Shown: in pieces, positions 26,091 through 34,436 of the stretch
How the letters are laid out: every line of letters begins with the position of its first letter
Numbering within the stretch: the first letter of the stretch is position 1
NCBI GenBank assembly: GCA_017305515.1
Contig: JAFKKP010000314.1
Span: forward strand, 1-34,436
Direction: 5' to 3'
Source of the DNA: Hyphomicrobiales bacterium
GTDB taxonomy: Bacteria > Pseudomonadota > Alphaproteobacteria > Rhizobiales > Xanthobacteraceae
DNA: 34,436 nt
Translations under genes and position numbers: made by a program
Notes under the pieces: model-generated
What the model was told of the DNA's origin: nothing
Databases searched by the model: none
The model's input: only the letters and a program-made list of their open reading frames with translations

Positions 26091-26288
26091 GTGCTGCATA
26101 TCATCTTCGCAATTCTATCCGGAGGAGGGCTGTTTTTGCTCGCCGGAGCGACGCGGAACCACGGCTGGTTTATCGCCGACCAAGTCTGTCTGCACGGCGC
26201 TGTTCTCTGCGACAATCCAAGTCTGATCGTGACGACCGGCTCGGTGCTTGTGATTTTCGCCGCCGTTCACCTGATGGTGCGGAACTGA
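26091..26288 (+). CDS. Small membrane protein, two predicted membrane segments
   Basis: GTG at 26091 is preceded at good spacing by AAAGGAG (26077-26083), giving a 65-residue protein. Two hydrophobic segments (IIFAILSGGGLFLLAG and LIVTTGSVLVIFAAVHLMV) flank a polar loop with two cysteines (DQVCLHGAVLCDNP). A longer open frame begins at 26040, but the Shine-Dalgarno decides for the GTG. The function is not recognised. Its stop is 3 bases from the stop of the convergent cysteine protease gene. Confidence 0.65.
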   Translation: MLHIIFAILSGGGLFLLAGATRNHGWFIADQVCLHGAVLCDNPSLIVTTGSVLVIFAAVHLMVRN

Positions 26289-26291
26289 AAT

Positions 26292-27107
26292 TCACATCGG
26301 ATGGATTTGACAGAACTCGTCGTCCGGCATCGGCGCAATCTGCGGCGCGATCGCCGAGGTGCTCAAGGCATCGTCCGCCATTTTCGTATTCAAGGCAGCC
26401 ATCGCAACCGGAGGCTGCTCGAAGCGATTGACGCCGCCGGAATCAATGGCGAACAACGGCTCGAACTTCGTCACGTCGCAATCTTCCAGCATCAGGAAGT
26501 AACGATTATCGAGCATGCGCCAGCGGCCTTCGACACGCACGGCGAGAACTGCATGATCCTCGCCGTTTGAAATGCCTCGCAGAATGACGAGCCGCAAATC
26601 GTCCGGCGACACGCCTGCTTCGCGCAAAGCAACGAATTTCGCGATTGCATAATCTTCGCAATCGCCGGCGCCTGCCGCCAGTGTTGCGAGAGGCGAGGTC
26701 CACAGATCCTCGACGCCGTATTGTGCCCGGTCGCTTACGGGCCGGATTGCGAGATTGAACGCGCGGTTGATTTCGCCGACGCGGGCGAGGCCGGTCTGCG
26801 CGAGTGCATCATCGACGATTTTGAGAAATTGAAGCGCGGGAATCGAGGCGCAGCTCGACCGGTCGCTTCGGCACGCGGCGATAATCTTGAGTTCGCCCTG
26901 GATTGCACGTTCGACGCCGCGCCACTTCGCGGATAGCGGTCCTTCGGGCAGCGCCTGCATGGCCAAACCGAACGGTTCGGCAACGATCCGCGAAGCCTGC
27001 TCAAGGCCTGGCGCGGCATTCGCAGCGTTAACCCAACCAAGAACGACCGACGCGAGCGCGATTGTTAGTACCCGCGTGAATCCGCGCGATGAAATTGACC
27101 CCGACAT
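26292..27107 (-). CDS. Periplasmic bacterial transglutaminase-like cysteine protease (BTLCP, LapG-related)
   Basis: The protein has 271 residues. A signal peptide (hydrophobic VLTIALASVVLGWVNAANAA) is probably cleaved near residue 32. The BTLCP domain has a clear catalytic triad: C150 in AGDCEDYA, H185 in EDHAVLAV and D200 in MLDNRY. Earlier blocks include ALQFLKIVDDALAQTG and INRAFNLAIRP. In Pseudomonas the related LapG cuts the N-terminus of the giant adhesin LapA in the periplasm and releases it from the cell. Here the gene is divergent from a giant type I secretion substrate, suggesting the same relation. LapG needs calcium and is controlled by LapD; no LapD gene is in the window. Many Bradyrhizobiaceae carry several BTLCP genes, so the link remains inference. 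Confidence 0.88.
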   Translation of the reverse strand: MSGSISSRGFTRVLTIALASVVLGWVNAANAAPGLEQASRIVAEPFGLAMQALPEGPLSAKWRGVERAIQGELKIIAACRSDRSSCASIPALQFLKIVDDALAQTGLARVGEINRAFNLAIRPVSDRAQYGVEDLWTSPLATLAAGAGDCEDYAIAKFVALREAGVSPDDLRLVILRGISNGEDHAVLAVRVEGRWRMLDNRYFLMLEDCDVTKFEPLFAIDSGGVNRFEQPPVAMAALNTKMADDALSTSAIAPQIAPMPDDEFCQIHPM

Positions 27108-27672
27108 TTGACGCCCCTTGTCCGGACATCGGCGGGCAGATCGCCTGCGCGTGTCCGGATCGTTTCGTCAGGGGTTTAGGGTCGCGGCGGTTCGATCCGG
27201 CTTAAGGAGAGGGGCGCTGCAAAGGTATTGATTCAAATATGCGGAATGTCCGCTGACGAACTTCTGTAAAATTTGAGGGAATTGGTTGACTGCATCCGCA
27301 TCGCGATGCCGCTATCCGGCCGTCAGGCGCCGAACAGACAATCTATCCTCCGAGGAGCGCCGTCCTGTCCAAGCATCGGCGCGCAGATCGGCTTAAGTAA
27401 GTATGTGAACCGAGCAGAGATGCTGGAAATTCGGGCCGATCACTTGTGCGTCGGAATGGCAAAATAACCGCAGAAGAGAGCGGACAGCCTAGATTTTCAA
27501 GTAAAATCATTGGGTTATACTAGGATGTCGGCTCATTGCCATTCGCAGGGGCTAAATCTGCCGGAAAACCCTTCCGGGCGTAACCATTCGAACGCAATTC
27601 GCTACCGGGCCGACCTAATCCAATGGTATGAATGCGGAATTCTTGAGTTCATAAAAACTTAACCGTTTTGGA
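27108..27672. other. Divergent intergenic region between protease and giant secreted protein genes
   Basis: These 565 bases are less GC-rich than the neighbours, especially after 27480. A 64-codon frame with a TTG start at 27273 has no ribosome-binding site and an unconvincing composition. One sigma-70-like promoter was noted (27494-27521). The region must supply promoters for both divergent genes. No repeat, transposon end or RNA gene was recognised. Confidence 0.6.
27494..27521 (+). promoter_or_regulatory. Candidate sigma-70-like promoter for the giant secreted protein
   Basis: TTTTCA (27494-27499) and TATACT (27516-27521) are separated by 16 bases. The -10 element is close to consensus and the -35 is weak. 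It would give a leader of about 145 bases before the start codon. The AT-rich surroundings make a chance match possible. Confidence 0.35.
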
Positions 27673-30600
27673 TTGGTTCACGCCGTGAATTTTCCGGGTC
27701 CGATCAACTCAAACCTTTCGTCCGCTTCAGCCATTTCGCTCGAAAGCGAACATTTCAATTTCACGTCTCTTTCATCGGCTGGCTTGGGCCACGGAACGTC
27801 TGGCAGCGTTGTCATTCCCAACAAGCATTTGTTGTTTCATGGCGACTACGCGCGCCAGGGCAACGATCTTGTTTTATCCACGCAGGACCAAAAATATATC
27901 GTTCACGACTACTTCAAAGGCGAGAAGCGTGCCGCTCTAACCTCCGAAGACGGTGCAATCCTCTCGGGGCATATCGTCTCCTCGCTCACCGGACACACCC
28001 AGTACGCGCAAGCGGCATCTGCCGACGCGGCGCAGGTGATTGGCCATGTGATGAAGCTGTCGGGAAGCGCCAGCGTCATCCGTAACGGCGTAACCGTCGA
28101 ACTCAACATCGGCGATGCTCTGCAAAAGGGCGACGTCGTTCAGACCGGATCCGACACCACGATCGCGATGACGCTGATCGACGGCACCGCCTTTGGCATG
28201 ACGGCGAACGCGCGCATGGTGCTGAACGAGATGGTGTTCGACGCGAATGGATCGTCGAACTCCTCGTTCATCAGCCTTGTTCAAGGCACGATTACATTCG
28301 TTGCCGGTCAGACTGCCAAGAACGGCAATATGCGCGTCGAAACGCCAGTTGCGACGATGGGCATTCGGGGTACAGCGGTTCTCGTCAAAATCATTTCCGA
28401 GACAGGCAATGTTGAGACGTCGCTCGGTGTCGAACCCGACGGTCACGTCGGCGGGCTCGTGTTCTACGACAACACGACTGGCGCCCTTATTGGAACGATG
28501 ACGCAGGCGGGTCGCGTCACCGTCTTTACGCCGTCGGGACAAGGTCAGCCTGTCACCGCGACCGAGTACCTGAAGTCGCCCGATCAGGTCCTGTCGGATA
28601 AGAGCTTGTTCGGCCAGGTCTTCCAACTCTACTTTCCGAACTACAATCCGGATGCAAATCCGAAGTCAAACGATCAGCACGGCAGCACCATCAGTGCTCC
28701 TCCAACAATTGTCGGAAAGGTCGGGATCGATCCGGACACGAACCGTCCGACGATCACGTACACAATTCACGTTACCAATCCCGACACGCACACGACGTCC
28801 GACGTCAAAATCATCTATGTCAATACCCCCCCGATATTTTCCGTGACCAACGTCACCGACGTTCAGGCCACGGTGCTCGGTCCGCACAGCTTCAAGCTCG
28901 GCGACCATGTCAAGATTACGGACCCTGACATCGGCACCGCGCCGTTTTTCGACGTCGCAATTCCATACGTCGCCAACAGCGGGTTTCTGAAGCAGGTTAC
29001 GACGACTTCGCCGGCGACGAACTCGATACTGCTCAGCTCGAATCTCGTCACGCTCAACGCGGCGACCGGCGTTGTCACGTACAACCCGGAAGCCTTCCGC
29101 TTCCTCGGCGAAGGTGAAAAGGCCGTTTATACGTTCCAGTTCGTGAGTGCTTCGGGTGTCGGGTCCAGCGGTTCGGATCAGGGTGTCGAGACGCTGACGC
29201 TGACGGTTACGGGCGAAAACGACGCACCCGTCTTCACGCTGAGCGACACGCCGGTGTCATTCAGTGAAACGCAGCATCAATTCAACGATGCAACGCCGCA
29301 CGTTTTTCCGAGCATACAGCTCGCCTTCACCGACGAAGACTTCAGCGATGTCGCAAGCGTCTTCAATCTCTCGTCCAGCGTCACCACCAAGGTTGTCGGC
29401 AATGCGTCGAATGCATTGCTGTCGCATCTTCCGAATAACGCGACGCTCCTGTCATTTCTGACATTCGATCATTCGATCGATTCAACCCTTGGTGTGTCGC
29501 GCGTCCCGCTGACCAATCAGGGCACCGTCACCGCAAAGTTTTCAGCACCGGATAACGTGTTCGATTTTCTGGGCGAGGGTGAGAAGATCCAGATCGTCTA
29601 TACGATCCAGATCGACGACGGGCACGCGGGCTCGGCACCATCAACCGAGACGATCACGTTTACCGTCACCGGCACGAACGACGCGCCGATACTTGCCATG
29701 GATACCGGATCGCATGGCATTCGGGAGACGACCGACGCAACGAACATCGGCGGTGTCTCGACGCTCGCTTTGAACGGTTCGCTTGCCTACAGCGATGTCG
29801 ATCTGACCGATCTGCACACCACGACATCGCCGACGTCATACGACAGCGCCGTTTGGGAGAAGCCGGATCATACGAGCGGCGGCACCATTCCGACTGCAAC
29901 ATTGAATGCGCTGAAAACGGCTCTGACGACCTCGCTGGACGCGACCGGGACAAGCGGCAATCTGCTTTGGAACTTCAAGCTGGCGGACAGCCTTGCCGAC
30001 TTCCTCGCGCAAGGTGAAACGCTGACCGTTCAGTACACCGTCAACGTTAACGACGGTCATGCCGACATCGGCAACACGACGCAGACCGTCACCGTTATCA
30101 TCACCGGCACCAACGATGTACCCGTCGCGGCGGCTACGAGTGACCTGAATACTATTGTCGAAGCTGGCAATGACATCCACGATGTCGTCGTGCCGGGAAC
30201 GCCAACGACGTCCGGCGACGTGATGACGAAGGTCACCGATCTCGACATCAACGACACGCATACAGTCGTGGGCGTGCAGGCCGGCAACGACACCAGCGGA
30301 TTTCTGTCGGCGGGCGCGAACACCGACATCGCCGGCACTTACGGATCACTAAGGCTGAACACGGATGGAACGTGGACGTACACGCTCGATAACAACAATC
30401 CCCTTACTGACGCGCTCGCTCAGGGTGAACATGTCACTGACGTCTTCACCTATACTGTTGCAGACAATCACGGTGGCGAGTCGACCACTACGCTGACGAT
30501 CGGGATCACAGGCACCAACGACGCACCGGTCGTTACCAATGCGTCCAGCGCCGATTTAGGTTCGGTCAAGGAAGACACGACGCTCACCGCCACGGGGCAA

Positions 30601-33504
30601 CTCAGCGCCAGCGACGTCGATCATAACGCGACACAACGCTGGGGCATCGTCGACAACGTTCATGGCACTGTCGTTACTTCGCTGAGCGATGCGTATGGCT
30701 CGCTGACAATCGACGGCAACGGCAAGTGGACCTACACGCTAGACAACTCAAGCGCCGCCGTTCAAGCACTGGCTGCCGGTGAATCGCATGACCAGCAGTT
30801 CACGGTGCGTGTCACGGACGACCAGGGCGCCTATGCCGATCAGACTGTGACGGTAACAGTAAATGGCACCAACGACGCGCCGGTGATCACGGGCGCCGCG
30901 CCGACCCCCGAAACAGTCAGCGACGATTTTAACGGCGCTGAGATCGACGCGGCGAAGTGGAATGTCTATCTCCCGACGCTGACGAATGCCGACGTCTTCG
31001 ATGCGTCTGTAACCGAGGCGGGCGGCGTTGCGCTGCTGCACGATCGCGGAACGATCCAGACCACCGCCGGCTTCACCCCGATGGCGGCAAGTCCGCTGCA
31101 CATCTCCGGCAATTTCACAATCGACGAGACATACGGCCAGTTCGTCGTTGCCGATCGAACCGACGGCACAACGCAGACCGCCTCAGGCGCGCCTGCGACC
31201 GGCATCACGTTTCTGGTCTGGCAGCCGGGCGTCTTCCAAATCGAAGACTCCGCGACAGGTGAAGTTCTTGCGTCGATGAACAATCCCGGAATCATTGCCG
31301 GAGAAAACTACAGTTTCGACATTACCGATGACGGCACCCATCTGACGTTCACCCTTAAGGACTCGGCCAACAATACTGTCGGGTCGCTTTCTGCGGATCA
31401 CTACACCGTGCCGGCCGGAGACCTTGTGACCTTCACCGGCCGTGAAGCGAACGACGGCACGCACACGCTCGAACTGGGTAACGTCACCATCACCGGCGGA
31501 GCACCGGCTGAAACGATCGTCAGCGAGCCAACCGATGCCAGTTCGCTGACCACCATCATTCCCGTGACGTTTACCGATGTCGATCTCGCTGATGCCAATT
31601 ACACCGCAAGCGTCACCGGCGTGTTTGCAAAGGGCGCGACGAGCGGACTGGCCCTCGACAACGACGCACTCAAATCGCTGATTACGCCAGAGGCGGTGCT
31701 GAAGGCATCGGGCTCCTCATCGGGTTCGGTCAATTTCGATTTCGACGCGAGTCCCGGCACGTTCGACTATCTCGCCGCCGGCCAGAAGTTGACGCTGGTC
31801 TATACCGTCGCCATCGACGATCATGCCGGTGGCGTCACTCCGCAGACTTTTGCCATTACGATTACCGGCACGAACGACGCGCCGGTGCTCGATCTCGATA
31901 CATCGCACGCATCGACCGGATACGCCGCGAACCTTCTCAACGACGGCAATCCATTCCTGATTGCAGTTGCGCCGACAGTCACCGATGTCGACAATACGAC
32001 GATGGCCAGCGCGACCGTCGTGCTTGACGACGGACAAAGCGGCGATTTCTTCTTTGTGCCCGGCGAGTCGTCGCCCGGCAGCGGTTCGGGGACGCTCGCG
32101 AGCGGAATTGCCTGGAGCATTTCCGGCACCGCAGGCGACTCGCTCAATCCGCTGACAATCACGTTCTCTGGCGCGCATTCGAACTCCGACTATGCCGACG
32201 CGATCCAGCAGGTCAGTTTCGGGACGACCGGCATCGCGGGCGACCGCCATATCGACGTGACCGTCAATGACGGCACGGACAACAGCAACACGGCGGTTGC
32301 GACGATTACCGTTCAGGATGCGTCGCCTTCAAACCACGCTCCGGTGCTGGCCGATTTCGCGTTGCCAATCTTGACAAGTCCACCAGCGTATCCGGATGGA
32401 ATCTACTCGCTTGTCGGGACCAACTATTCCGATGCTGACTCCAATAGCCTCAACGGTCTGGCCATCAGTGCCATATCCGCAGACCCCGTCACGCAAGGCG
32501 TCTGGCAGTATTTCGACGGCTCGACTTGGCATACGATTCTGCCAACGGACGTATCTGAAACGCATGCCCTTGCCATCAATTATGGAGAAAGCCTCCAATT
32601 TGTTCCGGTTTCCGGATACGTCGACGGAACGGCGAACATCACGGCATACGCGCTCGACGCCAATCTCGGCCAAAGCTCCGGCGCGCCGGAACCTGTTTAT
32701 ATCGACGTGTCGTCACACGGCGGATCGACACATATCTCGGATCCGGCGACGATTTTCGCAGGCGCTCCCGCACCGGTACTAAATGCCGACAATATCTCGA
32801 CTCAGGAGATAGGCGATGGCGGAGTTACGCATCCGGATGGAACGACACAGGTTTTCGGCATTTCACTGAACGAACTTGATACGACTCATAATCTGACCGT
32901 GACCGCCACCGCCGACCACGGCGATATAACGGATAGCGGTGGCAATTCGCTTGCGTCTGTCAGCGATACGCCGGGCGATATCCAAGCCGTTCTCAATAGC
33001 GGTGTAATCTATACCCCAACCTCCGCATCGCCGAACGATATCGACCATGTCACTCTGACCGTGACCGATTCCGCAGGCCTGAGCGATACGCTCACTTTCG
33101 TCTTCCAACAGTCAGGAGGAGCGACTGCGGGAACGCTCACCGGCACGACAGGCAAAGACGTGATCTTCGCGTCCGGTGCCGGCGACACGCTGACTGGGCT
33201 TAGCGGGCAGGATAACTTTGTGTTCGCGCCGCATGCAGGTGCAGAAAGCACAATCACCGACTTCACATCAGGTCAGGACAAGATCGTTCTTAACGGTTTC
33301 GATTCGAGTTCTATTCCCGTTAACAGCGCGGACTTCGCAACTTGGCTGACCCTTCATGCGACCGGCGCAGTCAATGCGATCATCGACCTCAATAATGCTT
33401 CGGACTCCGGGCCTCACGAGACGATTACGTTAACAGGCGTTGCAGCGATTAATCTGCATGCCAATGATTTCATTATCCATCCGGGCGGCACGACCAGCGC
33501 ATAG
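27673..33504 (+). CDS. Giant FecR-domain / VCBS-repeat type I secretion substrate (adhesin-like)
   Basis: The frame encodes 1943 residues from TTG at 27673; GTG at 27685 gives 1939. No start has a good Shine-Dalgarno. Residues 1-110 form a distinct N-terminal segment (LLFHGDYARQGNDLVLS, VHDYFKGEKR). A FecR domain follows at about 121-240 (GSASVIRNG, GDVVQTGSDTTIAMTLIDGT, TPVATMGIRGT). VCBS/cadherin-like modules then repeat, marked by G[ET]ND[AV]P near residues 514, 667, 812, 947, 1065 and 1399 and HAPVL near 1556. A concanavalin A-like insert covers about 1077-1277. The end (1819-1943) has one RTX-like motif and a type I secretion C-terminus (ITDFTSGQDKIVLNGF). There is no N-terminal signal peptide, as expected for type I export. 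It is probably a surface-held or released adhesin or biofilm protein. Confidence 0.9.
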   Translation: MVHAVNFPGPINSNLSSASAISLESEHFNFTSLSSAGLGHGTSGSVVIPNKHLLFHGDYARQGNDLVLSTQDQKYIVHDYFKGEKRAALTSEDGAILSGHIVSSLTGHTQYAQAASADAAQVIGHVMKLSGSASVIRNGVTVELNIGDALQKGDVVQTGSDTTIAMTLIDGTAFGMTANARMVLNEMVFDANGSSNSSFISLVQGTITFVAGQTAKNGNMRVETPVATMGIRGTAVLVKIISETGNVETSLGVEPDGHVGGLVFYDNTTGALIGTMTQAGRVTVFTPSGQGQPVTATEYLKSPDQVLSDKSLFGQVFQLYFPNYNPDANPKSNDQHGSTISAPPTIVGKVGIDPDTNRPTITYTIHVTNPDTHTTSDVKIIYVNTPPIFSVTNVTDVQATVLGPHSFKLGDHVKITDPDIGTAPFFDVAIPYVANSGFLKQVTTTSPATNSILLSSNLVTLNAATGVVTYNPEAFRFLGEGEKAVYTFQFVSASGVGSSGSDQGVETLTLTVTGENDAPVFTLSDTPVSFSETQHQFNDATPHVFPSIQLAFTDEDFSDVASVFNLSSSVTTKVVGNASNALLSHLPNNATLLSFLTFDHSIDSTLGVSRVPLTNQGTVTAKFSAPDNVFDFLGEGEKIQIVYTIQIDDGHAGSAPSTETITFTVTGTNDAPILAMDTGSHGIRETTDATNIGGVSTLALNGSLAYSDVDLTDLHTTTSPTSYDSAVWEKPDHTSGGTIPTATLNALKTALTTSLDATGTSGNLLWNFKLADSLADFLAQGETLTVQYTVNVNDGHADIGNTTQTVTVIITGTNDVPVAAATSDLNTIVEAGNDIHDVVVPGTPTTSGDVMTKVTDLDINDTHTVVGVQAGNDTSGFLSAGANTDIAGTYGSLRLNTDGTWTYTLDNNNPLTDALAQGEHVTDVFTYTVADNHGGESTTTLTIGITGTNDAPVVTNASSADLGSVKEDTTLTATGQLSASDVDHNATQRWGIVDNVHGTVVTSLSDAYGSLTIDGNGKWTYTLDNSSAAVQALAAGESHDQQFTVRVTDDQGAYADQTVTVTVNGTNDAPVITGAAPTPETVSDDFNGAEIDAAKWNVYLPTLTNADVFDASVTEAGGVALLHDRGTIQTTAGFTPMAASPLHISGNFTIDETYGQFVVADRTDGTTQTASGAPATGITFLVWQPGVFQIEDSATGEVLASMNNPGIIAGENYSFDITDDGTHLTFTLKDSANNTVGSLSADHYTVPAGDLVTFTGREANDGTHTLELGNVTITGGAPAETIVSEPTDASSLTTIIPVTFTDVDLADANYTASVTGVFAKGATSGLALDNDALKSLITPEAVLKASGSSSGSVNFDFDASPGTFDYLAAGQKLTLVYTVAIDDHAGGVTPQTFAITITGTNDAPVLDLDTSHASTGYAANLLNDGNPFLIAVAPTVTDVDNTTMASATVVLDDGQSGDFFFVPGESSPGSGSGTLASGIAWSISGTAGDSLNPLTITFSGAHSNSDYADAIQQVSFGTTGIAGDRHIDVTVNDGTDNSNTAVATITVQDASPSNHAPVLADFALPILTSPPAYPDGIYSLVGTNYSDADSNSLNGLAISAISADPVTQGVWQYFDGSTWHTILPTDVSETHALAINYGESLQFVPVSGYVDGTANITAYALDANLGQSSGAPEPVYIDVSSHGGSTHISDPATIFAGAPAPVLNADNISTQEIGDGGVTHPDGTTQVFGISLNELDTTHNLTVTATADHGDITDSGGNSLASVSDTPGDIQAVLNSGVIYTPTSASPNDIDHVTLTVTDSAGLSDTLTFVFQQSGGATAGTLTGTTGKDVIFASGAGDTLTGLSGQDNFVFAPHAGAESTITDFTSGQDKIVLNGFDSSSIPVNSADFATWLTLHATGAVNAIIDLNNASDSGPHETITLTGVAAINLHANDFIIHPGGTTSA

Positions 33505-33599
33505 TGTGCAATTAACCCTCTCTATTCGATGTCTGCCGGGAAGAAACCCTAATTGCCGGATACGGGTGACTTGGGAAACCTCTCGGCTTAAACTTACCT

Positions 33600-34436
33600 A
33601 TGCGCGTTCCGTCACAATTTTCGGCTCTAGACCCGAGCACCGAGCTTGGCGCGGCATTGCATGCCTGCCGCAGCGCCTTCATCGGCGTCGGCGCGATGAG
33701 CCTTGTCATCAACTTCCTCTATCTGACAGGCTCGTTCTTCATGCTCGAGGTCTATGACCGCGTGCTGCCGAGCCGGAGCATTCCAACGCTGGTGGGTCTG
33801 CTTGTGCTCGCCGGCGGTCTTTATGTCGTACAGGGCGTACTCGATCTGATCCGCAGCCGCATTCTCGTGCGCATCGGTTCAACGCTCGATGAAATGTTGA
33901 GCCAGCGTGTTTACGACATCGTTGTCCGTCTGCCGCTGATTGCAGGCAATCGGGCTGAAGGTCTCCAGCCGCTTCGCGACCTCGATAACATCCGTTCGTT
34001 CCTGTCCGGCATGGGGCCGGGCGCGTTATTCGATATTCCGTGGCTGCCGATCTATCTCATCATCTGCTTTCTGTTTCATCCGCTGATCGGACTGACGGCG
34101 CTGTTGGGTGCCATCGTTCTCATTTGCCTGACGGTGCTTACCGAATATCTCACGCACGAACCGGCGAAGCGATCGGTCGGCCTCGCGATGCGACGGCAGG
34201 ACATGGCTCTGGCAAGTCGCCGCAACGCCGAAGTGCTGGTTGCGATGGGCATGGCCGGACGCGTCGGCAAGGCCTGGGACAAGTCCAATCGCGATTATCT
34301 CGCCAGCAGCGAGCGCGCAAGCGACGTGTCGGGCGGTCTCGGTGCCATCGCCAAGGTTCTGCGCATGAGGCTGCAATCGGCCGTGCTCGGCGTCGGTGCC
34401 TATCTCGTCGTCAACCAGATGGCCACGGCAGGCATC
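33600..34436 (+). CDS. PrtD/AprD-type type I secretion permease-ATPase, 3' part beyond window
   Basis: 279 codons from ATG at 33600 stay open to the right edge. The visible part is the transmembrane half: FFMLEVYDRVLPSRSIPTLV near residues 47-66, LVRIGSTLDEMLSQRVYDIV, PLRDLDNIRSFLSG, FDIPWLPIYLIICFLFHPLIG and EVLVAMGMAGRVGKAWDKSN are classic blocks of the PrtD family. The ATPase domain lies outside the window. No C39 peptidase domain precedes the membrane part, so its substrate should have an uncleaved C-terminal signal, matching the protein encoded 95 bases upstream. A HlyD-type adaptor gene is expected to follow. No clear Shine-Dalgarno precedes the ATG and no terminator was seen in the gap, so co-transcription is likely. 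Confidence 0.93.
   Translation, partial: MRVPSQFSALDPSTELGAALHACRSAFIGVGAMSLVINFLYLTGSFFMLEVYDRVLPSRSIPTLVGLLVLAGGLYVVQGVLDLIRSRILVRIGSTLDEMLSQRVYDIVVRLPLIAGNRAEGLQPLRDLDNIRSFLSGMGPGALFDIPWLPIYLIICFLFHPLIGLTALLGAIVLICLTVLTEYLTHEPAKRSVGLAMRRQDMALASRRNAEVLVAMGMAGRVGKAWDKSNRDYLASSERASDVSGGLGAIAKVLRMRLQSAVLGVGAYLVVNQMATAGI

Noticed and set aside
27273..27467. Possible 64-codon gene in the divergent intergenic region
   Set aside because: It has a TTG start without a ribosome-binding site and no recognisable features.
27640..27672. Possible CtrA site (TTAA-type) before the giant secreted protein
   Set aside because: Only one TTAACC half-site is present; the second half at the required spacing is missing.
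29212..31890. Regularly spaced repeats suggestive of a tandem DNA repeat or CRISPR array
   Set aside because: The repeats are protein-level VCBS motifs (GTNDAPV) with diverged nucleotide sequence and 350-1000 base spacing inside one reading frame.
33505..33599. Possible terminator between the giant protein gene and the exporter gene
   Set aside because: No stable hairpin followed by a T run could be found, so read-through is more likely.

Overview
The window looks like chromosomal DNA of an alphaproteobacterium of the Hyphomicrobiales, most like the Bradyrhizobiaceae (Bradyrhizobium, Rhodopseudomonas or Afipia type). This rests on moderately high GC, a bacterial phosphatidylcholine synthase of the rhizobial type, an IalB-family protein, a NasST-controlled assimilatory nitrate operon and a FecR-domain type I secretion substrate. 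No tRNA, rRNA, insertion sequence, prophage or CRISPR array was seen. Every assignment comes from reading the sequence and recalling families; no database search was run.

Layout. 1-9.7 kb holds mostly housekeeping genes: the 5' part of a YejA-like peptide-binding protein (minus, cut by the left edge), an IalB-like periplasmic protein with a clear terminator, an NTF2/SnoaL-like protein with hspQ (minus), an AEC permease, a UbiH-type hydroxylase (minus), pcs overlapping a TerC-family gene, a quinone oxidoreductase, and rimO (minus).

9.7-22.3 kb is a complete nitrate assimilation locus. nasT and nasS overlap and encode an ANTAR antiterminator and its nitrate sensor. They are followed by a 328-base leader region with a sigma-54-like promoter, an ANTAR-type hairpin and a strong attenuator terminator. 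Then come nrtA, nrtB and nrtC (ABC uptake), a free-standing NirB-like FAD oxidoreductase, nirA, a CysJ-like flavoprotein carrying a [4Fe-4S] module in place of the flavodoxin domain, and nasA. The suggested logic is that nitrogen limitation fires the promoter, nitrate releases NasT from NasS, NasT opens the attenuator, nitrate is imported, and NasA and NirA reduce it to ammonium.

22.2-25.9 kb carries the 5-oxoprolinase genes pxpB-pxpC-pxpA (minus), an RraA-like gene (plus) and a small conserved-looking protein (minus).

26.1-34.4 kb carries a small membrane protein, a periplasmic transglutaminase-like cysteine protease (minus) and, divergently, a protein of about 1940 residues with a FecR domain, VCBS-type repeats, a lectin-like insert and a type I secretion C-terminus. 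The 5' part of its PrtD-type ABC exporter follows. This resembles LapG/LapA/LapB adhesin logic with a FecR-type N-terminus, and is the best candidate here for an under-described system.
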